A model generated the notes under the pieces. It did no database searches and was not told where the DNA came from. It saw only the letters and a list, made by a program, of their open reading frames with translations. From positions 2,418,001 to 2,482,000 of the forward strand of contig JAKSGN010000006.1 in NCBI GenBank assembly GCA_024180945.1: 64,000 bases of DNA, written 5' to 3'. This DNA comes from Macrophomina tecta (lineage: Eukaryota; Ascomycota; Dothideomycetes; Botryosphaeriales; Botryosphaeriaceae). Both the position numbers and the translations under genes were made by a program. Positions 35,749 to 45,276 of this stretch are shown here, piece by piece (the first letter of the stretch is position 1; every line of letters begins with the position of its first letter).

Positions 35749-37843
35749 CTAGCACACACTCCGATGCACGCCGTGATGCATTGGCCTCTTTGCTTTGTGC
35801 TTCTCCTTACTATCGACGCCGCGGCTTCCGTGAATCTTCTCGACACTGCTATTGCTAGAAGGCTGCCAGACCAAAAGGTCGACCTGGTCACTCTGCATGA
35901 CGCTTTCCGTCACAGCACAAATATCCGTGATCAAACGGTCCAGAAGATCAAGACTCATTGACTCGCGCACAACAACGCGCAGAATCTCGGTCTTTTCTTC
36001 ATTGGGCGGAAGGGGATAGTCTGAAAAAGATAGTGTCAGTAGCTTCATCCATGCACAACGAGAGCGTGAGACGTACTGGGAATGATGTACTGCTTCGCCC
36101 TCAGCAGGTTGCTGATAGATACCTGCTTGACGTGGGGGTACTGTTCCTTGAATTTCTTGCTCAAGGTGAAAGCAACCACGGGTAATCCGGCATTGTAGTC
36201 GGCGCTAGTCTCGCCCTCCTCATAAGGCTTCTTTCCCTCCTCGTACTTGTAATCACCCTTCTTCCGATGAATGTCGCTGATGCACTCGTACCACCCGGTG
36301 GCTTCGAGAGCTCGGCTGAGAAGACGCGCATTGGACAGGGCATTCTCCATGATACTGCGGTAACCCGTGAAGCCAAGGTGGATGAGATTGTAGTATTGCG
36401 CAATGATCTGCGCACCTGGGCGAGAGAAGTTCAAGGTGTACGATTCTTCAGTCCCACCAAGGTAATGAAGCTCGAAGATAAGGTGCTTGGGGAGCTGAGA
36501 TTCATCTCTCCAGATAATCCAGCCAACACCAGCGTAGACCAGACCGAATTTGTGACCCGAGACGTTAATGGATTTTACGCGAGGAAGTTCGAAATTCCTG
36601 CCTCGGTCAGCTATTGCATGCTCGAGTGTGGTACGCGGACGACAAAGTTCCGCACTACAAAACGAGCACCCCTGTCAACTCGCCCATTACGGTACCAAAG
36701 AAATATTAAGTGAAGAGTAGAAGCATTCGTCCGGAGATAAATGCTTAGAGAACGTAACAGCACATATGTCCAGACGGATGCTTCTACTCTCCACGGGAAG
36801 GGGCAAGCTATAATACGGCGGACATTGCTCGCTTTGTAGACTCCACATTGCGCGGAAGTTTATCATCCCCGTGTGTGGACAAGACTTACCACTTGGGTCC
36901 TCCGACCTGGGCGTGCGTAAAAGGTGCAATGAAAGCACCTGATGCACCATCCACATGGATTGGAATATCCACACCCGTCTTCTCCTGGTATTCATCCAGG
37001 ATCTGGGAGATCTCTTCAACAGGCTCGTAGTGGCCAGTGTATGTGGACCCGAGGATGACAAACACACCAATGGTATTCTCATCAATGTTCTCGCGGACGA
37101 GATCGGGATCCAGGCGGTAACGGCTCTTTGCGCTAACCGGTAGGATGCGAGCCTCAACCTCAAAGTACCGCGCAAACTTCTCCAGAGCGACTTGGGCGTT
37201 GGCACCCATGATGATGTTGGGCTTGTCGGTAGGCTTGCCTTCGGCCTTGCGCTTCTCTTGCCAGCGCCTTTTCATGGCAAGACCACCAAGGTGAATCGCC
37301 TCACTGGAGCCAGTTGTGGCTGTGCCTACTGCCTTCTCACCCTTCTGAACACCCCACAAGTGAGCGAGGATTGAAACGCAGCGCGCGTGCCTGTTCCTTT
37401 GTGAGCTCCACGTTCTGTGCGGCGTGGTGACAATGGACGTACATCTGCATCATGGCAGGGTACTCGTCGGCATCGGACATGTTCTTGGACAAGTTTTCAA
37501 TCATGAGCTTCTCTGCCTGCTCCTCCATGTATGTTCCAACGAAGGAGGCGAGATTCAAGTTCGGCCGGCCGTCGAGATCGAGCCTGATGAGATTAGCGCG
37601 AGCACAGTGCGAGTAAGAGGCAGTGAAACCTCACTCATCCTTCAGCATCTGGTGCACAGCATCGGCAGGAGCTCCATCGTGCGGGATCTTGAACTTGGAG
37701 AGCTCCGTGGCGGAGGCGTAGCGGCTGGAGTAGGGAGTGTTGTGGTTCACGGCGTTGTTGGAGTAGAAGCCGCGACGGTGGGCAGGATGGTCGTGGAACT
37801 TCTGGATGAGGTCGTCGGGGTCAACGTGGCTTGCGAGCACCAT
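35749..37843 (-). CDS. GAD1: Glutamate decarboxylase with an apparent frameshift
   Basis: Four exons (37635-37843, 36890-37583, 36077-36597, 35749-36020) match the PLP-dependent glutamate decarboxylase family, which makes GABA and CO2 from glutamate in the cytosol for the GABA shunt. Visible marks are [35 protein letters not shown] and [11 protein letters not shown], whose lysine (codon at 36549-36551) binds PLP. Total exon length is 1696 nt, one more than a multiple of three. In exon 2 the frame changes between 37377 and 37391, at gcacgcgcgctgcg on the minus strand: upstream reads ELTKEQAR, downstream resumes as [12 protein letters not shown]. No GT-AG pair can remove the extra base. Without correction translation would end at 37337. 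Dropping one base would give about 564 residues, normal for fungal GAD. It is either a sequencing error, a recent mutation or a true frameshift site. Confidence 0.87.
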
Positions 37844-38800
37844 TGTGGACTAGGATGCAGATGAACTGGGACAATTGAAGATTGGCGTGGAGGTTGGGAG
37901 CGCAGTGTCAGCTCGTGAACGCGTGAGGGGTAAATATACTGCTGGAGAAGCAGTAAGCAGGCATTGTGTCGCAGGCTGACGTAGATCAGGGCTGAGAAGA
38001 GCCATTCACGCGGCAACGATGGCTTCTCCGGACGGGAGCTCGAACATGGAGCAAAGCTTGGTAAAGCTTGTGCGCGGATGGGCCTTCCTGTTCTTGACAT
38101 CATCGCCCCCTGCTCACGCCGAGTGCCGCCCGCCGCCCATTGGCTGCGCTGCCTCTCCGGCTGCCCAATCACAGCCGGACCAGTTACGCGGCCCCAGCGC
38201 GTATTCCGGGAGCAGGACTCGGTCAGTGTGCATCTGGCAGCCAACGACAGCACCTCCGGCAACTCTCTGTGTCAGCGCGGCAAGCTAACTTCAGGCACGC
38301 CCAAGACCCTCCTCTGCGCGCCCCGCACCTCTCCGTTCCGCCCGTCCCGCGTCAGCCCAACAGACTCATCCAGGCAACAACAATTGGACGCGGCCATGGC
38401 AACACGTTCCTTTGCCGTGCGACGCGGCGCTGGCAAGAGATCTGCGCATAGCGGGCCCTCGCGTCGCTTCATTTCGGCTTGGCGCCGAAGCAGTCGTCAG
38501 CTTCATTGACGCCTGCGTCGTAAGCGAAATCCCCAGTGCCATGTGGTGATTGTGCGCCGCTCGATTTAAAGTGTCCGAGGCAGCCGCGCGCTCGCTAGAA
38601 AGTCTCTTTGTTACTCTCTGTGTCTGGCCGGAGTTTGCGGAGAAAAGCCGAAACGCGGGAACGAGTTAGCTCACGCTGCTGTGGTCCTGACGCCATCGAG
38701 CTTCTCTCGGCGTCCATCATTCGATTACACCTCAGCTATATACGGGCACCCCTCCTCGCCCGTCCCACCACTCCAATTCCCATCTGTGTTTCCATCCATC
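37844..38800. promoter_or_regulatory. Divergent promoter of GAD and fasciclin genes
   Basis: 957 bp between the ATG of glutamate decarboxylase (minus) and the ATG of the fasciclin gene (plus). It is GC-rich with several open frames that lack motifs. The upstream in-frame extension of the fasciclin frame to about 38681 is not needed, because the ATG at 38801 starts a proper signal peptide. Confidence 0.45.
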
Positions 38801-40423
38801 ATGAAGTTCGTCCAACTTCTCCCGCTGGCCGCCCTCAGCTCGGCCTTTGTCATTCCCGACGAGGCCATCCTCAATGAGCTTGCTGCTCAGACCGACTCTC
38901 GAAAGTCATCGGTTCCGGAACATCCGCTTGACGACCTGAAGGATGTCGTCAACGATCTTGTCGATGGCACCAGGGACGAGTTCGAGTCCGTCGAGTTTGG
39001 CCTGAGAGATAGATTCAATGAGGCGAAGACATCTCTGGACGATGCTTTTGACAAGGTCTTCGATGCAGGTGACGATGTCTTGGACAAGATTCATGACGCC
39101 GTCTTCGATGCAGAGAGCTGGCTGAGCAGCGGCTTCTCTCGTGGCTCGAAGCATCTTGACCACGAAGGCCCATGTCCTCATGGCAAGCATGCCCCCCCGC
39201 CTCATGGCGAGCATCCTCCGCCGCCGCCTCCGCCTCCCCATGACGGTCCGCCTCACGACGGTCCACCGCACCGCGGACCTCACGAGAAGCCTCCCCACAA
39301 GGGCAAGCCTCATCACCCGCCGCACCACAAGCCGAACCAGACCGTCTACGAGTTGATTGCGAACTCCAAGTACACCACAAAGCTTGCCAAGCTCATCAAC
39401 GAGGATCCGGAGTTGGTCAAGGTTCTGAACGGCACAGCCGCGAACTACACTGTCTTTGCTCCCACGGACAAGGCCTTTGAGAAGATTCCCAAGCATGGCA
39501 AGAAGCCTAGCGAGGAATTCATCAAGAAGGTGCTTCTGTATCATGTCTCGCCCGACTTCTATCCCGCCGGTCGTGTTCTGAAGACTTACACCATCCCTAC
39601 GCTTTACAAAGAGCCTGAATTGGGTGATGACTATCCTCAGCGCTTGAGCGTCAACGTTGGTCTGAAGGGACTGACTCTGGATTTCTACAGCCGCATTGTG
39701 GCTATTGACATTGTAAGTTCTACTACTACCCCGCTGCAATCGATGGAATATGCTTACCATTTGACCAAGTTCGGTACCAACGGCGTGATTCACGGCATTG
39801 ATACAGTTCTCCTCCCTCCGCCCAAGACTGTTGACATTATCAGCCTGTTGCCCGGAGAGTTCTCTACCCTTGCTCTTGGCTTGGAGAAAACCGGCTTGTT
39901 GGATGCTCTGAACACTAGTGACCACACCACTGGCGGTACTTTCTTCGCGCCGTCCAACTGGGCCTTCAAGAAGCTCGGTCCGCGTATCAACGCTTTCCTG
40001 TTCAGCACCTACGGCCAGAAGTATCTCAAGGCTCTTTTGGAGTACCACGTCGTTCCTGACCAGACTCTCTACTCTGACGCTTACTACCGCCCGTCAGAGG
40101 ATGATGAGGAGCACAGCAAGGGCTACTTCCATGTCGATCTGCCCACGCTTCTTGAGGACAAGACTCTGAGTGTCGACATCGGATCTCACGGCCCCTTCAC
40201 CGAGATCAAGATCAACGGCTTCTCCCGTGTCGCGGTCCAGAATGGCGTTGCCAAGGATGGCGTTATCCACGTCGTTAGCAACGTCTTGATCCCCCCCAAG
40301 ACTGCTGGAAGCCAGAACTTCTGGAACGGTGAGCACATGAGCGTCGAGGAGTTCAAGGATAGGCTTGCACCTTTCGTCGAGTCTGGAACCGAGCCTGAGG
40401 AGCTCGGCTGGGGTGAGCTTTGA
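38801..40423 (+). CDS. Secreted fasciclin (FAS1) protein with His/Pro-rich linker
   Basis: Two exons, 38801-39712 and 39770-40423, encode 521 residues. The 57-nt intron (gtaagt...ccaag) is a multiple of three; removing it restores the FAS1 motif DIFGTNGVIHGIDTVLLPP. Residues 1-16 (MKFVQLLPLAALSSAF) are a signal peptide. Residues 20-120 are acidic and probably helical (DRFNEAKTSLDDAFDKVFDA). Residues 123-180 are a Pro/His-rich linker with 13 histidines. Two FAS1 domains follow, about 182-345 (NYTVFAPTDKAFEKI, VLLYHVSPDFYPAGRVL) and 350-500 (TFFAPSNWAFKKLGP, LLEYHVVPDQTLY, GVIHVVSNVLIPP). FAS1 proteins act at the cell surface or in the vacuole, often in adhesion. No GPI signal is visible at the C terminus, so it may be soluble. 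The His cluster suggests metal binding, which is an inference. Confidence 0.9.
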   Translation: MKFVQLLPLAALSSAFVIPDEAILNELAAQTDSRKSSVPEHPLDDLKDVVNDLVDGTRDEFESVEFGLRDRFNEAKTSLDDAFDKVFDAGDDVLDKIHDAVFDAESWLSSGFSRGSKHLDHEGPCPHGKHAPPPHGEHPPPPPPPPHDGPPHDGPPHRGPHEKPPHKGKPHHPPHHKPNQTVYELIANSKYTTKLAKLINEDPELVKVLNGTAANYTVFAPTDKAFEKIPKHGKKPSEEFIKKVLLYHVSPDFYPAGRVLKTYTIPTLYKEPELGDDYPQRLSVNVGLKGLTLDFYSRIVAIDIVSSTTTPLQSMEYAYHLTKFGTNGVIHGIDTVLLPPPKTVDIISLLPGEFSTLALGLEKTGLLDALNTSDHTTGGTFFAPSNWAFKKLGPRINAFLFSTYGQKYLKALLEYHVVPDQTLYSDAYYRPSEDDEEHSKGYFHVDLPTLLEDKTLSVDIGSHGPFTEIKINGFSRVAVQNGVAKDGVIHVVSNVLIPPKTAGSQNFWNGEHMSVEEFKDRLAPFVESGTEPEELGWGEL

Positions 40424-41895
40424 GTTCGTGTCCCGCAAAGAATTGCGTAGTTCGAAGATGAAAGACTACATTTTCTTTTGAAGGCCCTATTGGATATTTC
40501 GGGCTAGTGAGAGTCCAGCCAACATTTACTATATACCAGCACCCTTCCTTTTCTCCAAAAACGAACTTTTATTACCACATTTCCTTGGCATACTTGGATC
40601 GGCGATGGTCCGGAAGGAGGAATGGCTTATCACTAGCAATCCATCGTTTGCTCCTCCCATACGTTGTGTGCGTTATCTTGCATCAGCTGTGGATTAACCT
40701 TGCTGGCGATGATGCTGTCACATGAATGATTACCGTGCATACTGCCTGATTCTGATGCTGCACAATCAAAATTGCCGCCGCAGTGCATCTTCTGACATGT
40801 GGGATAGTAGGAACGCGTTCATCTGTCCTTCCAAATTCCGTGGATAACTTGGTTCGTTGGGATCCAGGCAGGCGTCAGCTGCGGAGGCAATTCAACGCAT
40901 GTGCTTCTCGTGCTGACCGGCTCGGCGGGGAATTCCACCATGACGGCAGACGATGATGCAGCAATCCTGGACCCAAACGCAAGTAGCACGTGCAAATGTG
41001 CAAATATCGAACCAGGCGGCCCAGGAAAACGGGGAGACGGGCGATGATGCCATGAGGCTAGGCAGGGACGTCTTCGCCCGCGCACCGCAAAGGGGCATAG
41101 CTCCCCCCGAGACACCAACAAATAACGGCGTGTGGAAGAGGGATGCCAGTCGCGCGCCGGAGGACTCGCCCCGCCTTTCTTTTGCGTCCTTGCATTCTTT
41201 GAGGCGGGGCAGCGCCTTTGCGGCTGAGCATTGCGGCTAGTGAGTGGTGGCAGGAGTAACCGGGCCGGGGGAAGAATTTGATGTCATTTGGACGCATCTG
41301 GATTGCAATCGGAGTGCCACAGCGGCAGCATTTTAGTATGGGCAATCGACGATGGCCGATGGGAAAGTGCGCGTGGGGATCTGGCTTAGTGTGACGTAGG
41401 CCCGGGCGCGCCGCTGTGCAACGCCACAGGTGAAGAAAAGATGCGCTACAACACCAGAATACTTGATCGCGATGGCAAAACAGGGCTGCGCGGTGGAGCA
41501 GCTGATCAGTGTGGTTCATGCATCTGGGGGGCAGGCTGCGAGACAAAGGGGGATGGACGGGCGCGAGGGGGGTGACGCAATAATGACCAGCCACAGCAAA
41601 CAGCGATCCGATGCGCGGAGTGACGCTACCTGCCCGTGGCCCCGCCTACCTAAACGGGCAAGCCCCGCGCTTGCCCTTTGCTCCAGCCGCAAGCAGTACA
41701 ACGCCTGCTGCCATGACGCAAGATGGAGGAAAGGTAGCTGCTGCTGACCCCATGCTTGGCTGCCGTTGCTTCAATACATAAAGCCTTCGGCCTTCAGCTC
41801 GATTCCTTTCTTCTCCATCAGCATCAACAAACTTCTCTCAACCGCAAACACTTCACCAATCCGCTTCAAAACCAACCTTACAACACAAACCATCA
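40424..41895. promoter_or_regulatory. Spacer with stress-type promoter of Hsp9/12-like gene
   Basis: This 1.47-kb spacer holds the 3' UTR of the fasciclin gene and the promoter of the Hsp9/12-like gene. Two AGGGG stress-response-element cores lie at 41547-41551 and 41566-41570, the second directly followed by a TGACGCAA (ATF/CREB-like) site. They are about 330-350 bp upstream of the ATG. No gene is supported in the rest. A 178-codon minus frame at 41058-41594 lacks motifs. Confidence 0.4.
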
Positions 41896-42426
41896 TGTCT
41901 GACCAAGGGTACGCTGAGCCTCCTAGCATCCTCGCCTCCTCGCCCCCTCCTGCTGCACCATTCTCGAACCACCACGCTGACTCTCTTCACTTTAATAGCC
42001 GCAAGTCCGTTCTCGACCAGGCTCAGGAGAAGGTCACTCCCGACAGCCAGAAGTCCACCCTCGACAAGGCTGGCGAGTCCCTCTCGGGCACCTACGACCG
42101 GTAAGCTATCCCAACCAGCGTTTTATCCCCGCCCCTCCCTTGATTTTTCCCGCGGCTCATACCCGCATTGTCTTCGCGCCCCAATGCTTCGACGGCAGTG
42201 GAGCAGTTGTGCTCACATTACGTTTTTTCCGCCGTTCTTCAGTGCTGCCGGCGCCCTCCAGCCCGACGACCAGAAGTCCGCTACCCAGAAGGCTTCGGAC
42301 AGCCTCCGCGGCGGCTCTGACGATGCCAGCAAGCAGTCCAAGGGTGTTCTCCAGAGCGCCCAGGAGACCGTCGGCAACGCTGCTCAGAGCCTCAGCGACA
42401 CCATCTCCGGCAACAACCGCAAGTAA
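41896..42426 (+). CDS. Hsp9/Hsp12-type stress protein, 99 aa
   Basis: Three exons (41896-41909, 41999-42100, 42243-42426) encode 99 residues beginning MSDQGRKSVLDQAQEKVTPD. The first exon is only 14 nt. The joined sequence has the family layout: a short conserved head with RKS, TPDSQKSTLDKAGE, a second DDQKSATQKASDS block, then a Gln/Ser-rich amphipathic tail ending in SDTISGNNRK. It is almost free of large hydrophobic residues and has no Cys or Trp. Hsp9/Hsp12 proteins are intrinsically disordered, strongly induced by heat, starvation and osmotic stress, and stabilise membranes by folding into amphipathic helices on lipid. The STRE-like elements upstream fit this. The two introns flank short exons, and all splice borders are gt/ag. 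Confidence 0.88.
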   Translation, partial: CLTKGTLSLLASSPPRPLLLHHSRTTTLTLFTLIAASPFSTRLRRRSLPTARSPPSTRLASPSRAPTTGKLSQPAFYPRPSLDFSRGSYPHCLRAPMLRRQWSSCAHITFFPPFFSAAGALQPDDQKSATQKASDSLRGGSDDASKQSKGVLQSAQETVGNAAQSLSDTISGNNRK

Positions 42427-43357
42427 ATGCTTGCCACGCCACGACAACCGATGATCCTACCTCGAATATGATTAACGAGTCCTAAGTCGACCTAAGGATA
42501 TCGGTGCGGCAAAGGATGACAGTGGAGGAACGATCGTGTACCTATATACCCTATGAGACAATGGATACGCCGAGAAGGCGACCTTGAACTATACCTTTTT
42601 TTGGGGGATGTTTACTTGTGGATTCTGCCTCTGCTGTGTGATTTGTTACTTGATTGGCTGCCTGTTGATGCAAGATCCCGAAGCTTTGTTACCTGAACAT
42701 TTGTGCCGTCATGTGCTGAGTTGAAGTATGTTTCAACCCATCTGTTCGGCGAAGACCTGATGTGGCGTGAATTTCCATTTACAGTAAGCTCGTGGCCAAC
42801 CATGTTAAGACGGTTTCTGCGCACCCATGATCCTTGCTTGGATCCTCATTTGGATCACGCGTACGGGCTGGGTCCAAGGCGGTTGCGCCGGGCCGGTCCC
42901 TTCGCTGTAGGGTTCAGGACGAGCAAAGAACATGGCGATTTACTCTACATAAGTTGTGGTGTCGGGAAGTAAGCAACGAACGGAGTGACGAACAGGGATC
43001 GGATAAGTATCCGTGGTGTCGACGGAGCAGACGAGCCTTCACTCGATGGGAAACGTCAACTCACGTATAAACGTCCTCTCAAAGAAACTACAGGGGTCGA
43101 ACCCATCCTCCGAGAGCCCTCAGGTGGAGGGCTCGGTCGGGTAAGTGCAGCTGCGAGCCGAAGTCGGCACTGATTGCGCGAGCCGGGTACGGCGCTGGAG
43201 CGGCGGATATGGTGGGGCAGCCCATCTCTCTACCTAAAGCACGACATCGCCATAGCTGCTGCTATAAGCCAGCATTCGCAAGTTCGTTCGCTGGCACATA
43301 CAGACCCTCTTTCTCACGGTTGGAAATCAGAAGTTCAGGCACTCTACGCCACAAAAC
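42427..43357. other. Intergenic region with a perfect hairpin
   Basis: 3' UTR of the Hsp9/12-like gene and upstream region of the aldolase gene. An inverted repeat with 8-bp arms (gagccctc / gagggctc, 5-nt loop) lies at 43114-43134. Just before it, at 43093-43104, is the palindrome ggggtcgaaccc, which on the minus strand resembles a tRNA B box. No cloverleaf can be completed. A plus-strand frame that extends the aldolase upstream from 43174 is replaced by a better start (43358) with an intron. Confidence 0.4.
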
Positions 43358-44481
43358 ATGGTCGCATCACAGCAAGTCAAGGTCCCGCCGGACGGCATTT
43401 GGTGAGACCTCCTCTGCCCCGCGCCTTTCCCCGCCTCGTGCGGCGTGTGCGCCCCTCAACACCATTTACACACAGCGCGACGCAATGCCTCACGACAATT
43501 CAAGTCGAATCCTCAAACCGCCAAACACTAACCCTCTCTCTCTCCCAAAGGGCCCCTGCCATCACTCTCCTCGACAACGACCAGCTCACCCTCGCCGCCC
43601 AAGCCCAGTACTACACCTACCTCGCTACGACGGGCCTCGCCGGCCTCGTCATCATGGGCACCAACGGCGAGACCTTCCTGCTCACCGCGCAGGAGCGCGC
43701 GACCCTGATCGCCACCGCGCGCGCCGCCGTCGGCCCGTCCTTCCCCATTATGGCCGGCTGCGGCGCGCACAGCACCGCGCAGGTCCTCGCGCACATATCC
43801 GACGCCGCCGGCGCCGGCGCCGACTACGCGCTCGTGCTGCCGCCGGGGTATTTCGGCAAGGCCACGACGCCCGCCGTCGTCGAGCGCTTCTACGACCAGG
43901 TGGCGGAGAAGAGCGAGCTGCCGATCGTGATATACAACTTCCCCGCCGTGACGAACGGGGTTGACTTGGACTCGGACGTCATTGCGCGGCTGGCGCAGCG
44001 GCACAGGAACATCGTCGGGGTCAAGCTGACGTGCGGCTCGGTGGCGAAGGTGGTCCGGCTGAGCGCGGCGCTGCCCGCGGAGAGGTTCAAGACGTTTGGC
44101 GGGCAGAGCGACTTCTTGCTCGGCGCGCTGGCGAGCGGCGCGGCCGGGTGTATCGCCGCGTTTGCGAATGTCGCGCCGAGGACGGTGGTGAGGGTTTATG
44201 AGCTGTGGAAGGAGGGCAGGACGGCGGAGGCGCTGGAGCTGCATCGCCTGGCCGCGCTGGCGGAGAACCCGTGCAAGGCGGGCATCGCGACGGTCAAGTT
44301 CGCGGCGGCGCGGTGGACGGGCAAGAGGGCGGGGATTGAGGGCGCGGAGGGGTTGGCCAGGCCCCGCGAGCCGTATGTGGAGCCGGCGGAGGAGGCCAAG
44401 GTGAAGGTCGTGGCGGCGTTGGAGGAGGTGCAGGCGGTTGAGGAGAGATTGTGGAAGGAGGCAACGGCGGCGGCAGCGTAG
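43358..44481 (+). CDS. DapA-superfamily aldolase (HOGA/L-KDG aldolase type), 324 aa
   Basis: Two exons, 43358-43401 and 43551-44481 (intron gtgaga...caaag, branch cactaac), encode 324 residues, the normal size for the family. It begins MVASQQVKVPPDGIW and enters the barrel with APAITLLDNDQL. Active-site features: GTNGE in place of the bacterial GTTGE, Tyr143 in IVIYNFPA, and the Schiff-base Lys173 in IVGVKLTCGS. Fungal homologues are annotated as dihydrodipicolinate-synthase-like and include 4-hydroxy-2-oxoglutarate aldolase and L-threo-3-deoxy-hexulosonate aldolase of the galacturonate pathway. Fungi make lysine by another route, so true DHDPS activity is not expected. An aspartate aminotransferase gene follows 795 bp downstream on the same strand, which fits hydroxyproline/4-hydroxyglutamate breakdown. 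Substrate cannot be decided from the sequence. Codon use is strongly GC-ending. Confidence 0.88.
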
Positions 44482-45276
44482 GGGACGAGATTGGATGGCG
44501 TTGAGGGGCGAGCTGCCGTTGCTTCGCTGATCTATAGATGCGGTCCGTCGCGCCCACCCGCCAGAACCAAAGAAGAAAGATAGTCGCCAATGGAATGACT
44601 CTTCCAGAAGCACGTTCGGTGCGCTAGGGGCTCGAGATCAACGACCCACAGCAGCTCGGAGATCCCCTCCAATGCGAAGTCGGTGTGGCTGAACAGTCAT
44701 TGGGGCGCTGGACCGTCATCGGTATCGTGTTCATGAACCTCTTTGTTTGCCCATGCAGCCTTGGCAGCCCAGCGCGGACAGCTAATGCCGAAGGCAGGGA
44801 GATGTCCGCATCCGCGCCTTCACGATAACGAGGATGGGCCAATTGAATGAGCACAGGTCATGGTAGAAGGTTCTCCGCCATGGGGATCATCGCATGACAA
44901 GCAGCCCGTCCGTGTGGATCCTGAGCTATCCGCGGTCACGGGAGAGAGGAAGGGGCAGCGCGGCGTAGCATCGGCTCCCACCGAGCTGATAATGAGGAGA
45001 AGAGAAAAAAAAAAAATTTATGGATCCGGCATGGTGGCCGTTGCAGCAGCCACCCGTGGAGACTAAACATAAAAGAATGACCCTCCCCCCCTCTCTGCCT
45101 CAAGTCCCTCTCTTGTGACACATCTACAATTTCCTCCCCCTCGCTTCTCCTCACTTCCCGTGCTGACCGCCGCCGGTAGCCATCGTTAAGCCGCCGCCCG
45201 CCTTCCTGTTCCTGTCGGGGAATTTCGTTTCTATTCTGCGTCAAAGCCGCTGGTAGCCGACGATCATTGCGTCATC
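44482..45276. other. Promoter region of the aminotransferase gene
   Basis: 795 bp between two plus-strand genes. A CT-rich leader (about 45083-45160) precedes the ATG at 45277, as is common for well-expressed fungal genes. An A run lies at 45006-45015. No gene is supported. Confidence 0.45.

Noticed and set aside
37340..37400. An intron to explain the glutamate decarboxylase frame change
   Set aside because: The only GT-AG pairs available would give introns of 22-33 nt and remove conserved residues ([10 protein letters not shown]).
38906..40048. 380-codon minus-strand frame inside the fasciclin gene
   Set aside because: Antisense shadow. The plus strand encodes two clear FAS1 domains.
43528..44613. 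361-codon minus-strand frame over the aldolase gene
   Set aside because: Antisense shadow. The plus-strand frame has the catalytic Tyr and Lys of the DapA family.
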